A stretch of 64,000 bases of DNA from Bursaphelenchus xylophilus (lineage: Eukaryota; Nematoda; Chromadorea; Rhabditida; Aphelenchoididae). Below the pieces are notes generated by a model that was not told the origin of the DNA, did not search any database, and saw only the letters and a program-made list of their open reading frames with translations. Shown piece after piece: positions 10,882 through 22,294 of the stretch. A program made the position numbers and the translations under genes. How positions within the stretch are numbered: the stretch's first letter is position 1; the number at the start of each line of letters is the position of its first letter. The DNA is taken from positions 1,922,001-1,986,000 of the forward strand of contig CAJFCV020000001.1 in NCBI GenBank assembly GCA_904066235.2. Direction: 5' to 3'.

Positions 10882-11975
10882 AGGTGCCGGAGTTGTAGTT
10901 GGTGGAGGTTGGGTGGTTGTAGTCGTTACCGGGGCTTTGGTCGTCGTCGTGCCGCCGCAACACCAAGGGCACCTAAAATGGTGATATATATTATTTGGAA
11001 TTTTAAGCTATGTAACTTCGAGTTTTAACCTTACCCTCCACAAGGACCAACAGGCGGCGGTGCAGGGGTCGTTGTCGGCGGTGGGATTGGTGGACAACAC
11101 CAGCCGTACGAACCGCTGCCCGTATTGCTGCCGGGTGGTAATGTTCCATTGTAGAAAGCGAAGCCTGAAGGCTCTGGAAAACTATTGTTTGACGTAGCTG
11201 AGAAGCTTTGATTTGGGAAGTTGAAACCTGGCGGCGGCTGAAAGAACTGGGGATACGAGTTTCCCGACTGAGCTGTGAAGTTGTAACCGGGTGGCGGAGG
11301 TGGAAAGTTAAAGCCCGGCGGAGGAAAACCACCAAGACCCGGGCTCGAAAAGTTGAATCCGGGCAGAGGCGTCAAAGAGCTGGGCGAACGTTGTGTGTCG
11401 TTGTACCCTGGAGGCGGTGGAGGAAAGTGAAATCCCGACGGAGGCCGCAGGAGCTCTGCTGGAATATTTGAAAAGTTAAAGTCCGGTGGTGGTTGGAAAT
11501 TAGGCTGTGGTGAGGATGTATTAAACCCGGGCGGTGATTGATCATTGGCCTGCGGCGGTGGAGGAAAAAATCCAGGTGGGGGATGTGAAAGGTTGCCGGC
11601 TGGAAGCGTCGAAAAGTTAAAGCCCGGAGGTGGAGTCAACGGCGCAGACAACGATTGTGCATAGTTGTATCCGTCAGGCGGTTGCGGGAAATTGAAGCCT
11701 GGTGGAGGCCTGTGAAATTCAGGTGGGATGTTGGAGAAGTTGAAACCGGGCGGCGGTTGGAAATTGAAGACTGAAGGCGGCCGTAAAAGCTCCGGCGGAG
11801 GGCGTGCGACACTGCCAGATGAAGCGGCTGACTCCCCAACCGTGTCATGTTGCTCCACCGTGGGATCAAGTGGCAATGCCCGACGTTGAAACCGTCTCAT
11901 CGCCACTGATCGCGTCGGAGTGCATGATGATGTAGGACAGCACAACAAAGTCAACGTTACCATCAGCAAGAACAT
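9109..11975 (-). CDS. secreted modular Pro/Thr-rich protein with ten C-x2-C-x2-CC modules
   Basis: I do not recognise the family. Exons 11975-11035, 10972-9282 and 9236-9109 join in phase to 919 residues. A hydrophobic start (MFLLMVTLTLLCC) is a signal peptide, followed by SCTPTRS. Residues about 50-290 carry repeats of PPPGFNF and PPPGYN with Asn-Ser/Thr sites. From the exon 1/2 junction there are ten cysteine modules, mostly GPCGWCPWCCGGVYPP or GPCGWCWWCCYYPP, separated by Thr-rich (TTTTT) or polyproline spacers. The last module is a shorter C-x-C-x2-CC form followed by FPTGFSGL. The 240-residue tail is acidic, without cysteine. A paralog at 31529-32487 shares the SCTPT start, the modules and the GFSGL junction. 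The composition suggests an O-glycosylated extracellular matrix, cuticle or adhesive protein; this is inference. Confidence 0.8.
10430..10900 (+). repeat. (GGN)n G-rich tracts encoding polyproline on the opposite strand
   Basis: Runs of GGC/GGT/GGA triplets at about 10437-10503 and 10834-10885 (an almost pure GGC run) are the non-coding strand of Pro codon tracts in the minus-strand gene. They are probably length-variable. Confidence 0.8.
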
Positions 11976-12201
11976 ATCCGAGGCATGAGAGAGAACCCGA
12001 ATGACTTGCCAATTTGTTACCTCATGTTTTGTTTTCCGTTGCGCAAGGAAGTGAAAAGTAATCCGCCGCGGATTGCGGCGACAAATCCCGTGTTAAACTG
12101 TCGCCGAACCGTGGATTTACGGTGGATTGGGTTCGGAGTGAAAGGCAAACAACAACATGCAAAACAACGAACTGTGGCAATTCTTGAAACGATTTTACTG
12201 T

Positions 12202-12624
12202 CGGGGGAAGTGCTGTGAGTGCGACGCTCAGGTTTTGATGAAACTTGATACAAATTTAGAACATTTTTTACCAATACCTTTGCAAAACTCCTAGCTCGCG
12301 CTTTGCAGAAACAACGGAGGTTTTCAAGTCGAAAGTTGACAAAAAGCGATAAATCATCTTGTGCTTTGTTCTCAAGTAGGCCTTTTTTCAATCGGAAAGT
12401 ATGGGAAGCGTTTTTAGGGGTTTGCATTTGGACCGCCGGTGCAGTTTTGTTGCTTTGCCCTTTTATGGTAAAAATGCTTTTTCGGCCGTAAAGATCCTCG
12501 AAGAAGTCCGCTGCATCTGAGAAGCACACTCCAAAACCTTCAAGGATTGATATTTGGCCTATGCATAGCGCACGGGAAAAGTGTAAAGAAAGTTTGAGCG
12601 TCGAATTTGGAAATCCTTCCTTCT
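12202..12624. mobile_element. TNA-type MITE copy, decayed
   Basis: Starts CGGGGGAAGTGCTG and has the GTGCGACGCTCAGGTTTTGATGAAAC block. It ends GCGTCGAATTTGGAAATCC and lies between the module protein and the saposin-like gene. The rest of 11976-12907 holds AATAAA motifs and a TATAAATA at about 12780 but no gene. Confidence 0.65.
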
Positions 12625-12907
12625 AGACTAAATTTAATGTAAAAAAAATTCTTTCGAGGCCTGTAACGTACTTGGAACTCTTAACTCTTCTCTTGTTATT
12701 GTTTCTTACAACTGCATTTTATCTCATCATTTCCAACAATAAACGTGGAAAATCGCATTGACCTCACGCGTTGTTCCAATATAAATATTTGTCGAACCGT
12801 TCCCAATTGTTTCGATATAACACACACATCAGATCCAATAAAAGCAACGGTCGTTTAGAACGAAATACATTTGGACCATTTGCATTTCATTCATTATTGT
12901 GTTCGGT

Positions 12908-13745
12908 ATGCCCTCGAGACGGCTGATCGGCTCAATTCTTCTCACGCTCGTTATTCTTGCGTCTGCGGAGGAAGAGGGCTACAACTGTCGGTACTGCCGA
13001 CGTCTGGTGGAGCGCAGGAACATTGTGACGATGAAGGAGAGAGAGAAAGGGATTAACAGGGAGATCAAGTTGGCCGAATATGAAGATGTAAGCGGAGAGG
13101 TTCAATTCAGCTTTTTGGGAAGTGCTCCAAGTGCGACGCTCCGATTTTCTTTAAATTTTGAACACGTTTCGGGTATAGGGCATATATCAGATTATGAAAA
13201 TTTTAGCTCGCGTTTTTCAGGGAGAGCCGAGATATTGAACGATCTTTGCGGCGGAGAGAGTACGAGAAATGAGGAGAGCGGCCAGAGAGAAAAACTTCAT
13301 GGCCATATCTTGGACAGTGTTGGGCGGAAAAAACTATTTTTTAGTGGAAATTAGTATCAATAAGAGGTCTTCCCTTCTAAGACAAATGCTAGATTCCTAG
13401 GTCGCGCTTTGCAGAAACAACCGAGATTTTTTTTTTATTTTTGGGCCAAAAGCTATTAAAAAACCTCTAAATTTGGTCCAAGCTTTATCAAAATATGAGC
13501 GTTTTACTTCTGGCACATCACCTGTTTCTTGACCATATCGTATTTCCACTACGTATATGTACACTTTATTTTTTCAGGCTCTAAACTACTGCCATGTCCG
13601 AAATCAGGACTGTAATCGGATACAAGACGTTTTCAATGCAATGGTCGACGCAAATTCCCATGGTGCCATTATCAACAGCAAGATCTATTGTAAAACAATC
13701 TGTCATATCAAGGAAACTGTCCGAAGCATTCCGAATATTTACTGA
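12908..13745 (+). CDS. small secreted saposin-B-like protein, 2 exons
   Basis: Exons 12908-13087 and 13578-13745 join in phase to 115 residues. Residues 1-20 form a signal peptide ending LASA. The mature part is basic and helical, with six cysteines in three pairs: C-x2-C (NCRYC), C-x6-C (YCHVRNQDC) and C-x3-C (YCKTIC). The order resembles a saposin B domain, a membrane-interacting fold of which nematodes encode many (spp-type), but spacings differ from textbook saposins, so the fold is inferred. The intron carries a MITE at about 13116-13523. The ATG at 12908 was preferred to the in-frame GTG upstream because it places the hydrophobic core correctly. Confidence 0.7.
13116..13523. mobile_element. 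TNA-type MITE copy in the saposin-like gene intron
   Basis: Has GGGAAGTGCTCCAAGTGCGA and the central GAGAGCGGCCAGAGAGAAAA block. The right half is shortened and ends near CACATCACCTG. Confidence 0.65.
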
Positions 13746-13981
13746 TAATTCTTGAAAATATTATCAAGTATTAATGCTTGCAAAAAAAAATAATTTTTTG
13801 ATAAATTTTTCTTAATTGTGCGATACCAACTTGGACACCAAAATGTGTCATTATGACATGTTTTTCAAAAAAAAATTCAAAATTATTCAAATTTTCAAAC
13901 AAAATCTGAAAAAATGACTCAGTAATTTATTTGCTTGATAGTACTCAGAGTGGAATTTTGCACAGTGCAATATTATACTTT

Positions 13982-14363
13982 CTATTGGAATTTTTTGTAC
14001 GTGGACTCGACGAAATTGGCCAGGCGAATGTCGCGTTGAGTGAGGCCATTCGCATCATGCGAGCTCAATGTGATTTCTACCTGGAATTGAGAGGGAATTA
14101 TTATCATTTTTTACTCCAAAAAATCGATTTTTCGACGACAAAATCAGCAAAATTCTTACCCGATTATACACATTGAACCATTCGGGGTGATGATCATGCT
14201 TGTCGGCGTGCAAAGCGATGGCAGTCATGAAGGAAAAGGCGGAATTGAAATCCGCAAACGTGAGCTGCTTTTTGATGGCGTCGCGGCCCGAAACCAGCGC
14301 CCAACCCGCGTCCAACAGAGGCTGAAGGGACTTGGAACGTTCGTCGGCTGACAGAGGAGAGGG
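13982..14363 (-). CDS. pcbd-1: pterin-4a-carbinolamine dehydratase (PCBD), missing the first few codons
   Basis: Dehydrates 4a-hydroxytetrahydrobiopterin to recycle the cofactor of aromatic amino-acid hydroxylases; cytosolic, and in animals also a partner of the HNF1 transcription factor. Exons 14363-14160 and 14080-13982 give 100 residues beginning PSPLSADER, against about 104 for mammalian PCBD1. The active-site block [16 protein letters not shown] is intact, followed by the C-terminal [19 protein letters not shown] segment. A TTTCCAG acceptor at the 5' border shows that a short coding exon with the ATG lies upstream; I could not place it, probably because a 600-bp palindrome (14408-15012) sits there. 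The FLYWCH gene is next upstream on the same strand. Confidence 0.88.
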
Positions 14364-14407
14364 CTGGAAACGTTTTACATTAGATTGGGTAACATTTTCC
14401 AACGAAA

Positions 14408-15012
14408 AATCTTTTATGAACAAGATTGCTACTGAGGTTACAGCGTCGTATTTGACAATTTCAGAGAGTAAAAAATAGAGTTATTACCAAAAAATTTTTA
14501 AAAAACCTACTTTTTCCAAAAAAATACCCAAAATTTAAAGTTTTTTTCAAATTTTTCGGCTCATGGAAACTCGACAGAGTGAACTTGGACAGAGTGAAAC
14601 TCGACAGAAGGAAATTGGACAGAGTATGGAAATTGGACCAAGGGAAGCTAGACAGAGTTAAACTCGACAGGGTTTTTTTCACTGCAAAAAATTTGATACG
14701 AAAAAATTCAATGGTGACATTTCGTAAGATTGCAGTGAAAAAAATCTGTCGAGTTTCTCTCTCTCCAGTTTCCCTTTGTCCAATTTCCATACTCTGTCCA
14801 ATTTCCTTCTGTCGAGTTTCACTCTGTCCACTTCCAATCTGCCGAGTTTCCATGAAGCCAAAAAATTTGAAAAAAACTTAAATTTTTGGGTATTTCTTTT
14901 GGAAAAATTAGATTTTTTAAAAACCTTTTGGTAATAGCTCTAGGTTTTACTCTCTGAGATTGTCAAATACGACGCTGTAATCTCAGTAGCAATCTTGTTC
15001 ATAAAAGATTTT
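14408..15012. repeat. ~605-bp imperfect palindrome with internal 15-17-bp repeats
   Basis: The left arm from ATCTTTTATGAACAAGATTG pairs with the right arm ending in its inverse near 15005. Inner arms contain tandem variants of GACAGAGTGAAACTC on the left and the inverse on the right. The centre is near 14710. It lies upstream of the first visible PCBD exon. Confidence 0.85.
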
Positions 15013-15102
15013 TTGATTTTTTTACTAAAACTTTTTCCACATTATTTTAGATTAGATTTTAGGTGGATTACAAAATCCTGGTCGTATTTTACCATTTCGA
15101 CC

Positions 15103-16075
15103 TTATTTTAGGTATCAAAGTCATGTTTTTACTCAAAGCAATACCAAACCTCTCCCTAAATTCGCCAAATAATCAACTGTCAATCAACAAAAGCCAAGTG
15201 CATATTTTCTAGACGTCAAAACATCCACAATCAATCGTGTTTGCACTTTTAACTTTGTTTATGCATCACTTTTCTTGAAAGTAATTGTATACCCAACCGA
15301 AAGCGTATTTTACCCCTGTCAACTTCAACGTATAGTAAGAATATCCCCTGTTCATCGATATGCATACACAGCCGCCCAGTTTCCATCATAATTTTCACAA
15401 TTTCTACCTTATTTTAGGTGGTTTACCCAAGGCTTCCTAAAATAAGGTCAGAAGTGTAATACGTCCTTTCTAATTGTCCCAAAAACTATATAAATAGAAA
15501 GACTGACCCTCATAAGACAATGGGCATCAATGTTCAACAAGTTTTCCCCTTGGCTTTGAATACTTCCACCTTATTTTAGGTTCTATACCTCTAACAGTCT
15601 AAAATAAGGTCAGAAGTGTAATAAGTCCTTTATAATTCCCCTAAAACCCATATAACTAGCGAGAATGACCCTCAAAAGACAATGTGCACCAATGTTCAAC
15701 AAGTTTTCCCCTTGGCGTTGACTATTCTTACCTTATTTTAGGTTTTCTACCTCTACCAGTCTAAAATAATATCAAATCTACCTCCAATCGCTCCCAAACC
15801 CTTCGAAACTCATTAAACATAAATATTAACTCTAATTCGACAATAAAAATCAACAATCAACTTGTTTCCCACCTATCCTCCCCAATATCCACCTTATTTT
15901 ATGTTTTCTACCTCTACCAGTCTAAAATAAGGTCAAATCTACCTCCAATGGCTCCCAAAGCCTTAGAAACTCACTCAACAGTAAGCTCAATCCTCATTCG
16001 ACAAGAAGCATCAACAATCAACTCGTTTCCCGCATATCCTCCCCAATATCCACCTTATTTTAGATCATTTACCTT
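15103..16075. repeat. ~160-bp tandem array of CTTATTTTAG / CTAAAATAAG hairpins
   Basis: The inverted pair ACCTTATTTTAGGT ... TCTAAAATAAGGTC recurs near 15412, 15570, 15730, 15893 and 16053, spaced 158-163 bp. Units share blocks such as CAATGTTCAACAAGTTTTCC. The last unit overlaps the final codons and stop of the FLYWCH gene. Confidence 0.8.
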
Positions 16076-16837
16076 ATCAAAACTGCCACTAACGTCGTCG
16101 TAATTGGAATGCTGATCACTGGAGCTTGTGCTGTCGTCCGGCTCGGGAGTTTGATTCGTCGACGTTCCTTTCACAAAATCCTGATCAAACTCCTCCTTCG
16201 CGCCCATATTCAAGATGTGTTGTAGTACAGCCGAATAATCGGTCGGTTCCTCGTTGAACATGCTCAAAATCTCCTTCGTTTTCTCCGTGGCCATCTCCAA
16301 AGGCGCTTGGCTTTGTGTTGCGAACAATGCGGGGTTCATGTTTCCGAGAATTTGAGGTGAAACTTGAGGGAATTTGTTCTTCTTGCCACTAATATCCGAG
16401 AAATTCATAATCGAGGTTTTGTCAATCTTCCCGCCCTTTGGTGGGTCGTGAGTGTGTTCGGGGTTCGTGAATTGCATAATCTTCCCGCTCAGGTCGGTAA
16501 TCAGGCGCGCTTTGCAACCGGAACGCAGCTGGCAACGCCAATAGACCCGTTCGCCGCGCGGCGTTTGACGCCGATAGCACACGTGATACGTGTAGTCCTG
16601 TAGAGCCATAGTGTAGGCAAAATTGCTACTCGTCCTCTTCTTCGACGGCACTAGGACGCCGTGCGTTGGCTGGGACTCGGCGTTCAGATTTGGCATTTCT
16701 TCCGCCAGCGAGGAGAAAGATTCGTTGCCAAAGGTCTTGCAGAGTTGAGAGAGGAATTCCGAACAACTCGCATCCGCTTTGAAGTCCAATGAAGTCGAGG
16801 CCAACTCATTTTCGCACTCCTCTTTTAAAGCTGACAT
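16055..16837 (-). CDS. FLYWCH-type zinc-finger transcription factor
   Basis: A single long exon of 260 residues. The FLYWCH domain spans about residues 73-131: an aromatic lead-in (FAYTMALQDYTYHVCYRR), YWRC with Cys102, then Cys108 and a closing HTH pair (His128, His130), giving the C2H2 zinc site. The remainder is acidic and Ser/Thr-rich, as in nematode FLH-1/-2 and PEB-1 proteins, which bind DNA and repress or tune developmental genes. I cannot say which one it matches. A CATCTCAG acceptor 16 bp before the ATG suggests trans-splicing or a 5'UTR exon. A GTAAAT donor-like site seven codons before the stop leaves open a spliced C-terminus. Roughly 14.7 kb of gene-free DNA lies upstream. Confidence 0.8.
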   Translation of the reverse strand: MSALKEECENELASTSLDFKADASCSEFLSQLCKTFGNESFSSLAEEMPNLNAESQPTHGVLVPSKKRTSSNFAYTMALQDYTYHVCYRRQTPRGERVYWRCQLRSGCKARLITDLSGKIMQFTNPEHTHDPPKGGKIDKTSIMNFSDISGKKNKFPQVSPQILGNMNPALFATQSQAPLEMATEKTKEILSMFNEEPTDYSAVLQHILNMGAKEEFDQDFVKGTSTNQTPEPDDSTSSSDQHSNYDDVSGSFDKVNDLK

Positions 16838-19800
16838 TGAGATTCGGCACCTGAGATGCAGAAGGATAAGATGGGTTGAAACACGGTCGAAACTCGATAA
16901 AAAAGGCTAACAATGCAATAAAAACCGCCTATAAAGATTTACAAGACACTGCGAAGTCATTTAGCCATCAAAATCAAAGAAAATTCCAAAAAAATCGACA
17001 AAAATTACATTGTACTAGGCAAAATTGTCAAAAACGAGATATAAATCGGAAAATACTAATCGGTTGACACCCCAAATTAACGAAGACACTCTACCACACA
17101 TTTCCAAACCATTCGCCACATGTTCTATACTACAAATACAAGAAAATTTCCTAATTCCTCTAAAACAATATTACACATGATAAAACCCATTCCAAATCAA
17201 AAAAATCAAGTAAAATAACAATCATACTAGTACTAAAATTCAAGAAGAACCCTCACGTCACCTAATAAGTCGCTCCGGACCTATAAAATGTGATTTTTAG
17301 GCAGCAATTTCTCCTCAACCATCAAGAAATCAAGTCCAATGTCTAAAATAAGACAAAAATGTCCAAAACAACGCTAAAGTATGGCAGAAATAAAGCAATA
17401 AGCAAGAGAACGCTGTGGTAAAGACAATTCTTGTGCAATGTCACAAGAATTCTGCAGAAAAAATTGTTTTAGCGTCAATGGAAGAGTTGACTCAAAATCG
17501 GTCAAGTGTTTCTCTGTTACCAAGAATTTGCGAAATTGACGAGAAATTGATGAAATTGTTGATGAGAAACGCCTCCGAGGCTTTTTAATTGATTTTAGCA
17601 TTTATTAAAAATGTAAAAATCAAAAAATTATATTACACTTGACCTCAGATGAACCATCAAGTGTCTAGTATAATATAAACTGAAGTATCTGGCCAAACTC
17701 CTCTAACAACTGCAGAATCTCTTCGAATCCACTAATTAAGACACAGACATAAGCGCGTTTATGACTTTTGGAAACCACTTTTGCCATCTCGACAAAGACG
17801 CGCCGAAAAACTGCCTCGGGGCATTACACCTTTGCGGCTGGTTTAATTGGTCCCTGAGTGCCTTCACATTGTGGACCCATTGGGGAAATGTATGCGAGAT
17901 GTCATTATAGTTTTATATTTAGCGTATTGTCATAAAGGGAAAAGAGTTTTTTTTGGAGTTGGAGATAATGAGGACAAACGGCAGAATGGCCGAGGAAAAA
18001 GTGCACGGACCAACGTTGCTGGTCAGACATTAAAGATTATGAGGTACTCTGCGCGTTTGCAACGTTTGGTCGTACTGTGGGATAGATAGATAGCGAAATT
18101 TCGGGATTTTATATTGTACTTGGGGTTAATGGGGAAGGTGACAAAAAAAGGTCGTAACTGCAAAAGTATGCAAATTTTGGTCAAAAATAAGATCATAGAA
18201 GACGAATTAGGTATCATAATTTGATTTAGAATACTTGTTACCCAATTGCAATTCCCTGCATTAGTACATTTTGTTATTTTATATTATACATGACACTAAA
18301 AGGCAAAGAGTTAAAAATTCGCCTTAAATACCTAAAATCTGGTCTATCTAAGTTATTGATCACTAAGATAAACCAGCAAATTCCTATTTTGACGTAATAG
18401 ATGTGTGTACCATGTTACCTTAAGGCCGAAAACATCAAAAAATCACCAAATCTCAAAAATCCTTCAATTTTTCCCCGAAATTCAAAAAAATCGCGTTTCC
18501 GGGTCACAAAACAAGAGAGTAACCGAGAATTATTGTAAAATATGGCAGCCAAAACCTTCACTACAGAAAAAAATTTATAATCTGCATGGAAATAGCGAAA
18601 TCGTCGCGTTCCAAACTATTGCGTAATCTTTAGTCATCATGTCAGAGAACTCTTTTTCCCTGGGGCGTTGATATCATATAGAACATGCCGGTAACGAGAA
18701 ATGGAAGAAGATATATGAAAGAGGTGTTTGTTACTGCGGCTTAGAGCTCGAGGTAATTTTAGGGCCAGAAAATGAGGTTTGATGTTGTAGCAGGCATAAA
18801 AGATGATTTGGATATTTCGGGGGAAAAGCGTTAACCGAGGACAAAACTGACAATAAAAAATACAATAGTAGAGCTTGTAGCTACTCTATCTTCTCTGTCG
18901 TATAAAATCTTAGCTTCAAAAGGCCGTGGTCATCATTTTCCCACCTCGCTTTTCAGTGTCATGTGTAACATAAATTTGCAGAACTAAGTGACTTCTCGGG
19001 CAAAAATGTTGAAGAACATCGTTCTGTATAATATATCTGCACATATAGTAACCAACCAACCATGAATTAATGATAAAAATTTGCATATCTTTGCACTTTT
19101 CTCAGTTCTTCAACAGGTGCCACACAAAGCTCATGTTTAATATAAAATGCCAAAAAAATCAGGCTGTTAAGGTATTACAGTTTAGACCTACTGTACCAGT
19201 ATAATAATTGATTGATTCAAAGCCACATCTGTCCTTGTTCTAGACGAAAAATTTGCATAATTGAACATTTTTATCACTTTCCCTACATTAACATCAAATC
19301 TCAAGCTTCAGGAAAGAAAAAGCAATTTTATTCTCCATTACGTATTTTGCATTATATCACGGATATTTCTGAGCCCATTTAGAGAAAGCTTATACAAAAT
19401 ATTGCATAATTATGCATATTTTCCAAACCTTTGCTACTAATCCCAAGTACAATATAAAATTGTAAAATAAAGACTTGCAGTAAAAGTGATGACTAAACCT
19501 CTTCGTTCCAAAAGTCATCAAGGTCAACTAGAGATTACTTGTTACAATTCCAGAGCGCTCCTAACACTCTAGTCACAACTTTTTCAAAGTTTTCCGCGAA
19601 CGGTCTCGATCGAATGTCTCAAGTGGCGTCCTTTTTTGGTGACAATCACCCCCCGTGTTCACCCGTCCCCACCCCCAAATTGACTACACCAACCCGTGGG
19701 GGGACGAGCAGAGGGCGTTATGACACGTGCCTCCGCCCAGGTAACCCCCCAACTTTTGTGCGCCGAACCTCGACATGTCATTAATTCTCTCTCTCCCCCT

Positions 19801-20300
19801 TCCCCCATTCGCTTTTGCCTTTTTATGGTCTCTCCTTAAGTTTCGGGCGGGTGCCGACTTCTTCATTTTACTCAATGCGCGAGAGCAGCGATGGGAAGAG
19901 AGGAGGCGCCGCGAAATTAATTTAAATTTCGACAAAAGATCGCGGTGCTGATGACAAAAGACGGGGCAAGGCTGAATTCGGTTCATGAACTGGAAAAGGC
20001 GTGCAATTTCGTGGATCGGAGGAGACTGTGGAGGAGTGGCGATGGGGTAATATTGAAGGAAAGATCATGCAAACCGTTCTACTTATTATTAACTTGCAGT
20101 TTGAGCAGTAGAAATTTGAAAAAATAAAAAATTTTAAAATATGGAAGAAAATTTTTTGATTGCAAGATCAAGTTTTTTTGAATTTTTCTCCAAAGTAGAT
20201 ATAAGAATCCGTAATTCTAAGATTTATGGATGGTATATAGACTCCAAAAATCTTGAAAAAATGCACCGCCAAAAAATCGGGACCAAATTACGGTAACTTT
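16838..20300. other. gene-free region upstream of the FLYWCH gene
   Basis: Mostly AT-rich unique sequence with repeated ATATTATAC/AATATAAA motifs (for example 17668, 18280, 19138, 19446). A more GC-rich stretch at about 19550-20060 has short ORFs on both strands, none with splice support. Plausibly regulatory; nothing specific can be named. Confidence 0.4.
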
Positions 20301-20654
20301 GGCAAAAATAAGACTTTTGAGTTAAAAATGGCACACCTCAAAGGGCATCACTGGATTTTTGTTTCAAATTCTGCACACATATTCCATATAGTCCTCAAAT
20401 CAATTGCTGAAAGTTTTAGATCGCGGTTTGCAGGCGCAGCCAAGATATTCACCGATCTTTGCAGACAAGGGGCTATGGAAAAGTAAGGAGACTGCCAATG
20501 AAAGAAGTATGATTTATCACTATTTTAGCGCGTAACATAAAATTTGTTGGGTTGATTTGTAATCCACTTAGACTATTACAGCAAGTATCGTATTTTTTTG
20601 CCTCAAAAAACAGATTTTTTAAAAATATTCGACTAGAAGATTTCGAGTTCTGCG

Positions 20655-21108
20655 ATGCGCAAGGAACCCCAAGTGCGACGCTTAGATTTGCATGAAACTT
20701 GGTACAAATTTGGAATAATCTTTTCTGAGACATATGCGAGACTCCTAGCACGCGCTTTGCCAAAGAGACCGAGGTTTTTAGGTCGAAAGTTGGAGAAAAT
20801 GTGATACTTTTTTTGAAATTTTTGGCATGAAACGTTTTGTATCTATTTCTACCGTAGAGAGTGATGTTTCCACAAAAAATCAATTTTTTCCGCGCGAAAC
20901 TAGCAAAGATATGGCCAAGAACTGTTCTTCTGTCTGACCGCTCTCCGCATTTCGCGTACTCTCTCGCTACAAAAGGCCGTTGAATATCTAGGCGCTCCAA
21001 GCAAAGCGCGACCTAAAACTTTCAGGAATGGATATGTGGTCTATGCCCAAAGTGTGTGCAAAATTTAAAGAAAATCTGAGCGTCGCATTTGGGGAATTTC
21101 ACTTGTTA
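20655..21108. mobile_element. TNA-type MITE copy, with a partial copy at 20325-20470
   Basis: Shows CCCCAAGTGCGACGCTTAG on the left, the central CTCTGACCGCTCTCCGC block and GAGCGTCGCATTTGGGG on the right, ending CACTTG before TTA. The partial copy shares the TTCAAATTCTGCACACAT and GCGGTTTGCAGG blocks. Confidence 0.7.
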
Positions 21109-21469
21109 ATCCCCAAAAACGTTTTTCCAAAACTCCCCCTAGACCATATTACAGTATCCTTTTCTCTCAAATCCCCTTTATAGAAATTCGCATGCCACCG
21201 AAAAAATGACAAGTCGCCTTTGCGAGACAATTAGAACGACGACGACGGCGGGGGGAAGGTAGTGACTTTTAGGTAGTGACTACCTAATTTCGCCGCCAAA
21301 AAACTTTATGATTGGAATCGAGGGAAGGCGGAGGGCGCAAAAATTGCAGAGAATCGAGGGCATAATGTCATTGCGCCGTTATTTTACGTTCTCCTTTAGA
21401 GGCACCCCAAGTAAATTGACGAAAAGAAAACTCTTTTTGGGCGAAATGAGTGGAGTTGAAATAATTGAG

Positions 21470-21915
21470 AAGTGCTCCAACTGCGACGCTCAGATTTTCT
21501 TCAAATTTTGCATACATATTAGGCCTAGGTCATATATTAATTAGTGAAAGTTTTAGCTCGCGGTTCGCAGGGAGAGCCGAGATATTCAACGGACTTTTTG
21601 GCCGAGAGAGTACGAAAAATGAGGAGAGCGGTCAGAGAAAAACTCTTTTTGGCCGTATCTTTGCCAGTTTTGAGTGGAAAAAATTGGTTTTTTGTGGAAA
21701 CATCACTCTCTACGGTAGAAATAAGCATAGAACTTTTCATGACAAAAATTTCAAAAAAATGTCACATTTTCTACAACTTTCGACCTAAAAATCTCGGTCG
21801 TTTTGGCAAAGAGCGAGCTGAGAATCTAGCATAAGACTTCGATAAAATTCATCTAAATTTGCGCCAGGTTTTATAAAAATCCAGGCGATGTACTTTGAGC
21901 ATTTCTTCTGTAGAA
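21470..21915. mobile_element. TNA-type MITE copy, with a partial copy at 21950-22110
   Basis: Contains AGTGCTCCAACTGCGACGCTC, GAGGAGAGCGGTCAGAGAAAAA and GTGGAAACATCACTCTCTACG. The right end is diverged. The second partial copy follows in the same orientation. Confidence 0.7.
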
Positions 21916-22294
21916 AAAACTGAAAATTTGAGGAAAAGAAAAGGCAAAAAACCGCAAAAAAAAACATTTTAACGAAAGCAAATGAGACTCTCGGATTTTG
22001 ATGAAACGTGTGACAAATTTCGATTACAATTTTTAAAGGGATATGAGAGATTTTTAGCCAGCGCTTTGCAGAAATTATCACAAATTTTTAGGCTTAAAAT
22101 TTTTGGAAAATTGGATTTTTTTGGAATTTTCAGAACGAAAAATTCAAAAAAATACAGTCTAAAAACAATTTCTGGCCTTTAAAAAATGCTTTGACAGAAA
22201 AACGTAAAAAAAAAATTTTTAAAAATTCGAAAGAAAAAATATTTTTCACACAAAAAATCGCAAAAAAAAAATTTTCGAAAAAATTATTTTCAGG

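Noticed and set aside
12017..12529. 170-codon minus-strand ORF
   Set aside because: Most of it lies across a TNA-type MITE and has no splice or motif support.
19684..19986. 100-codon minus-strand ORF in the GC-richer island
   Set aside because: No signal peptide, motif or splice sites, and an equally long ORF lies on the other strand.
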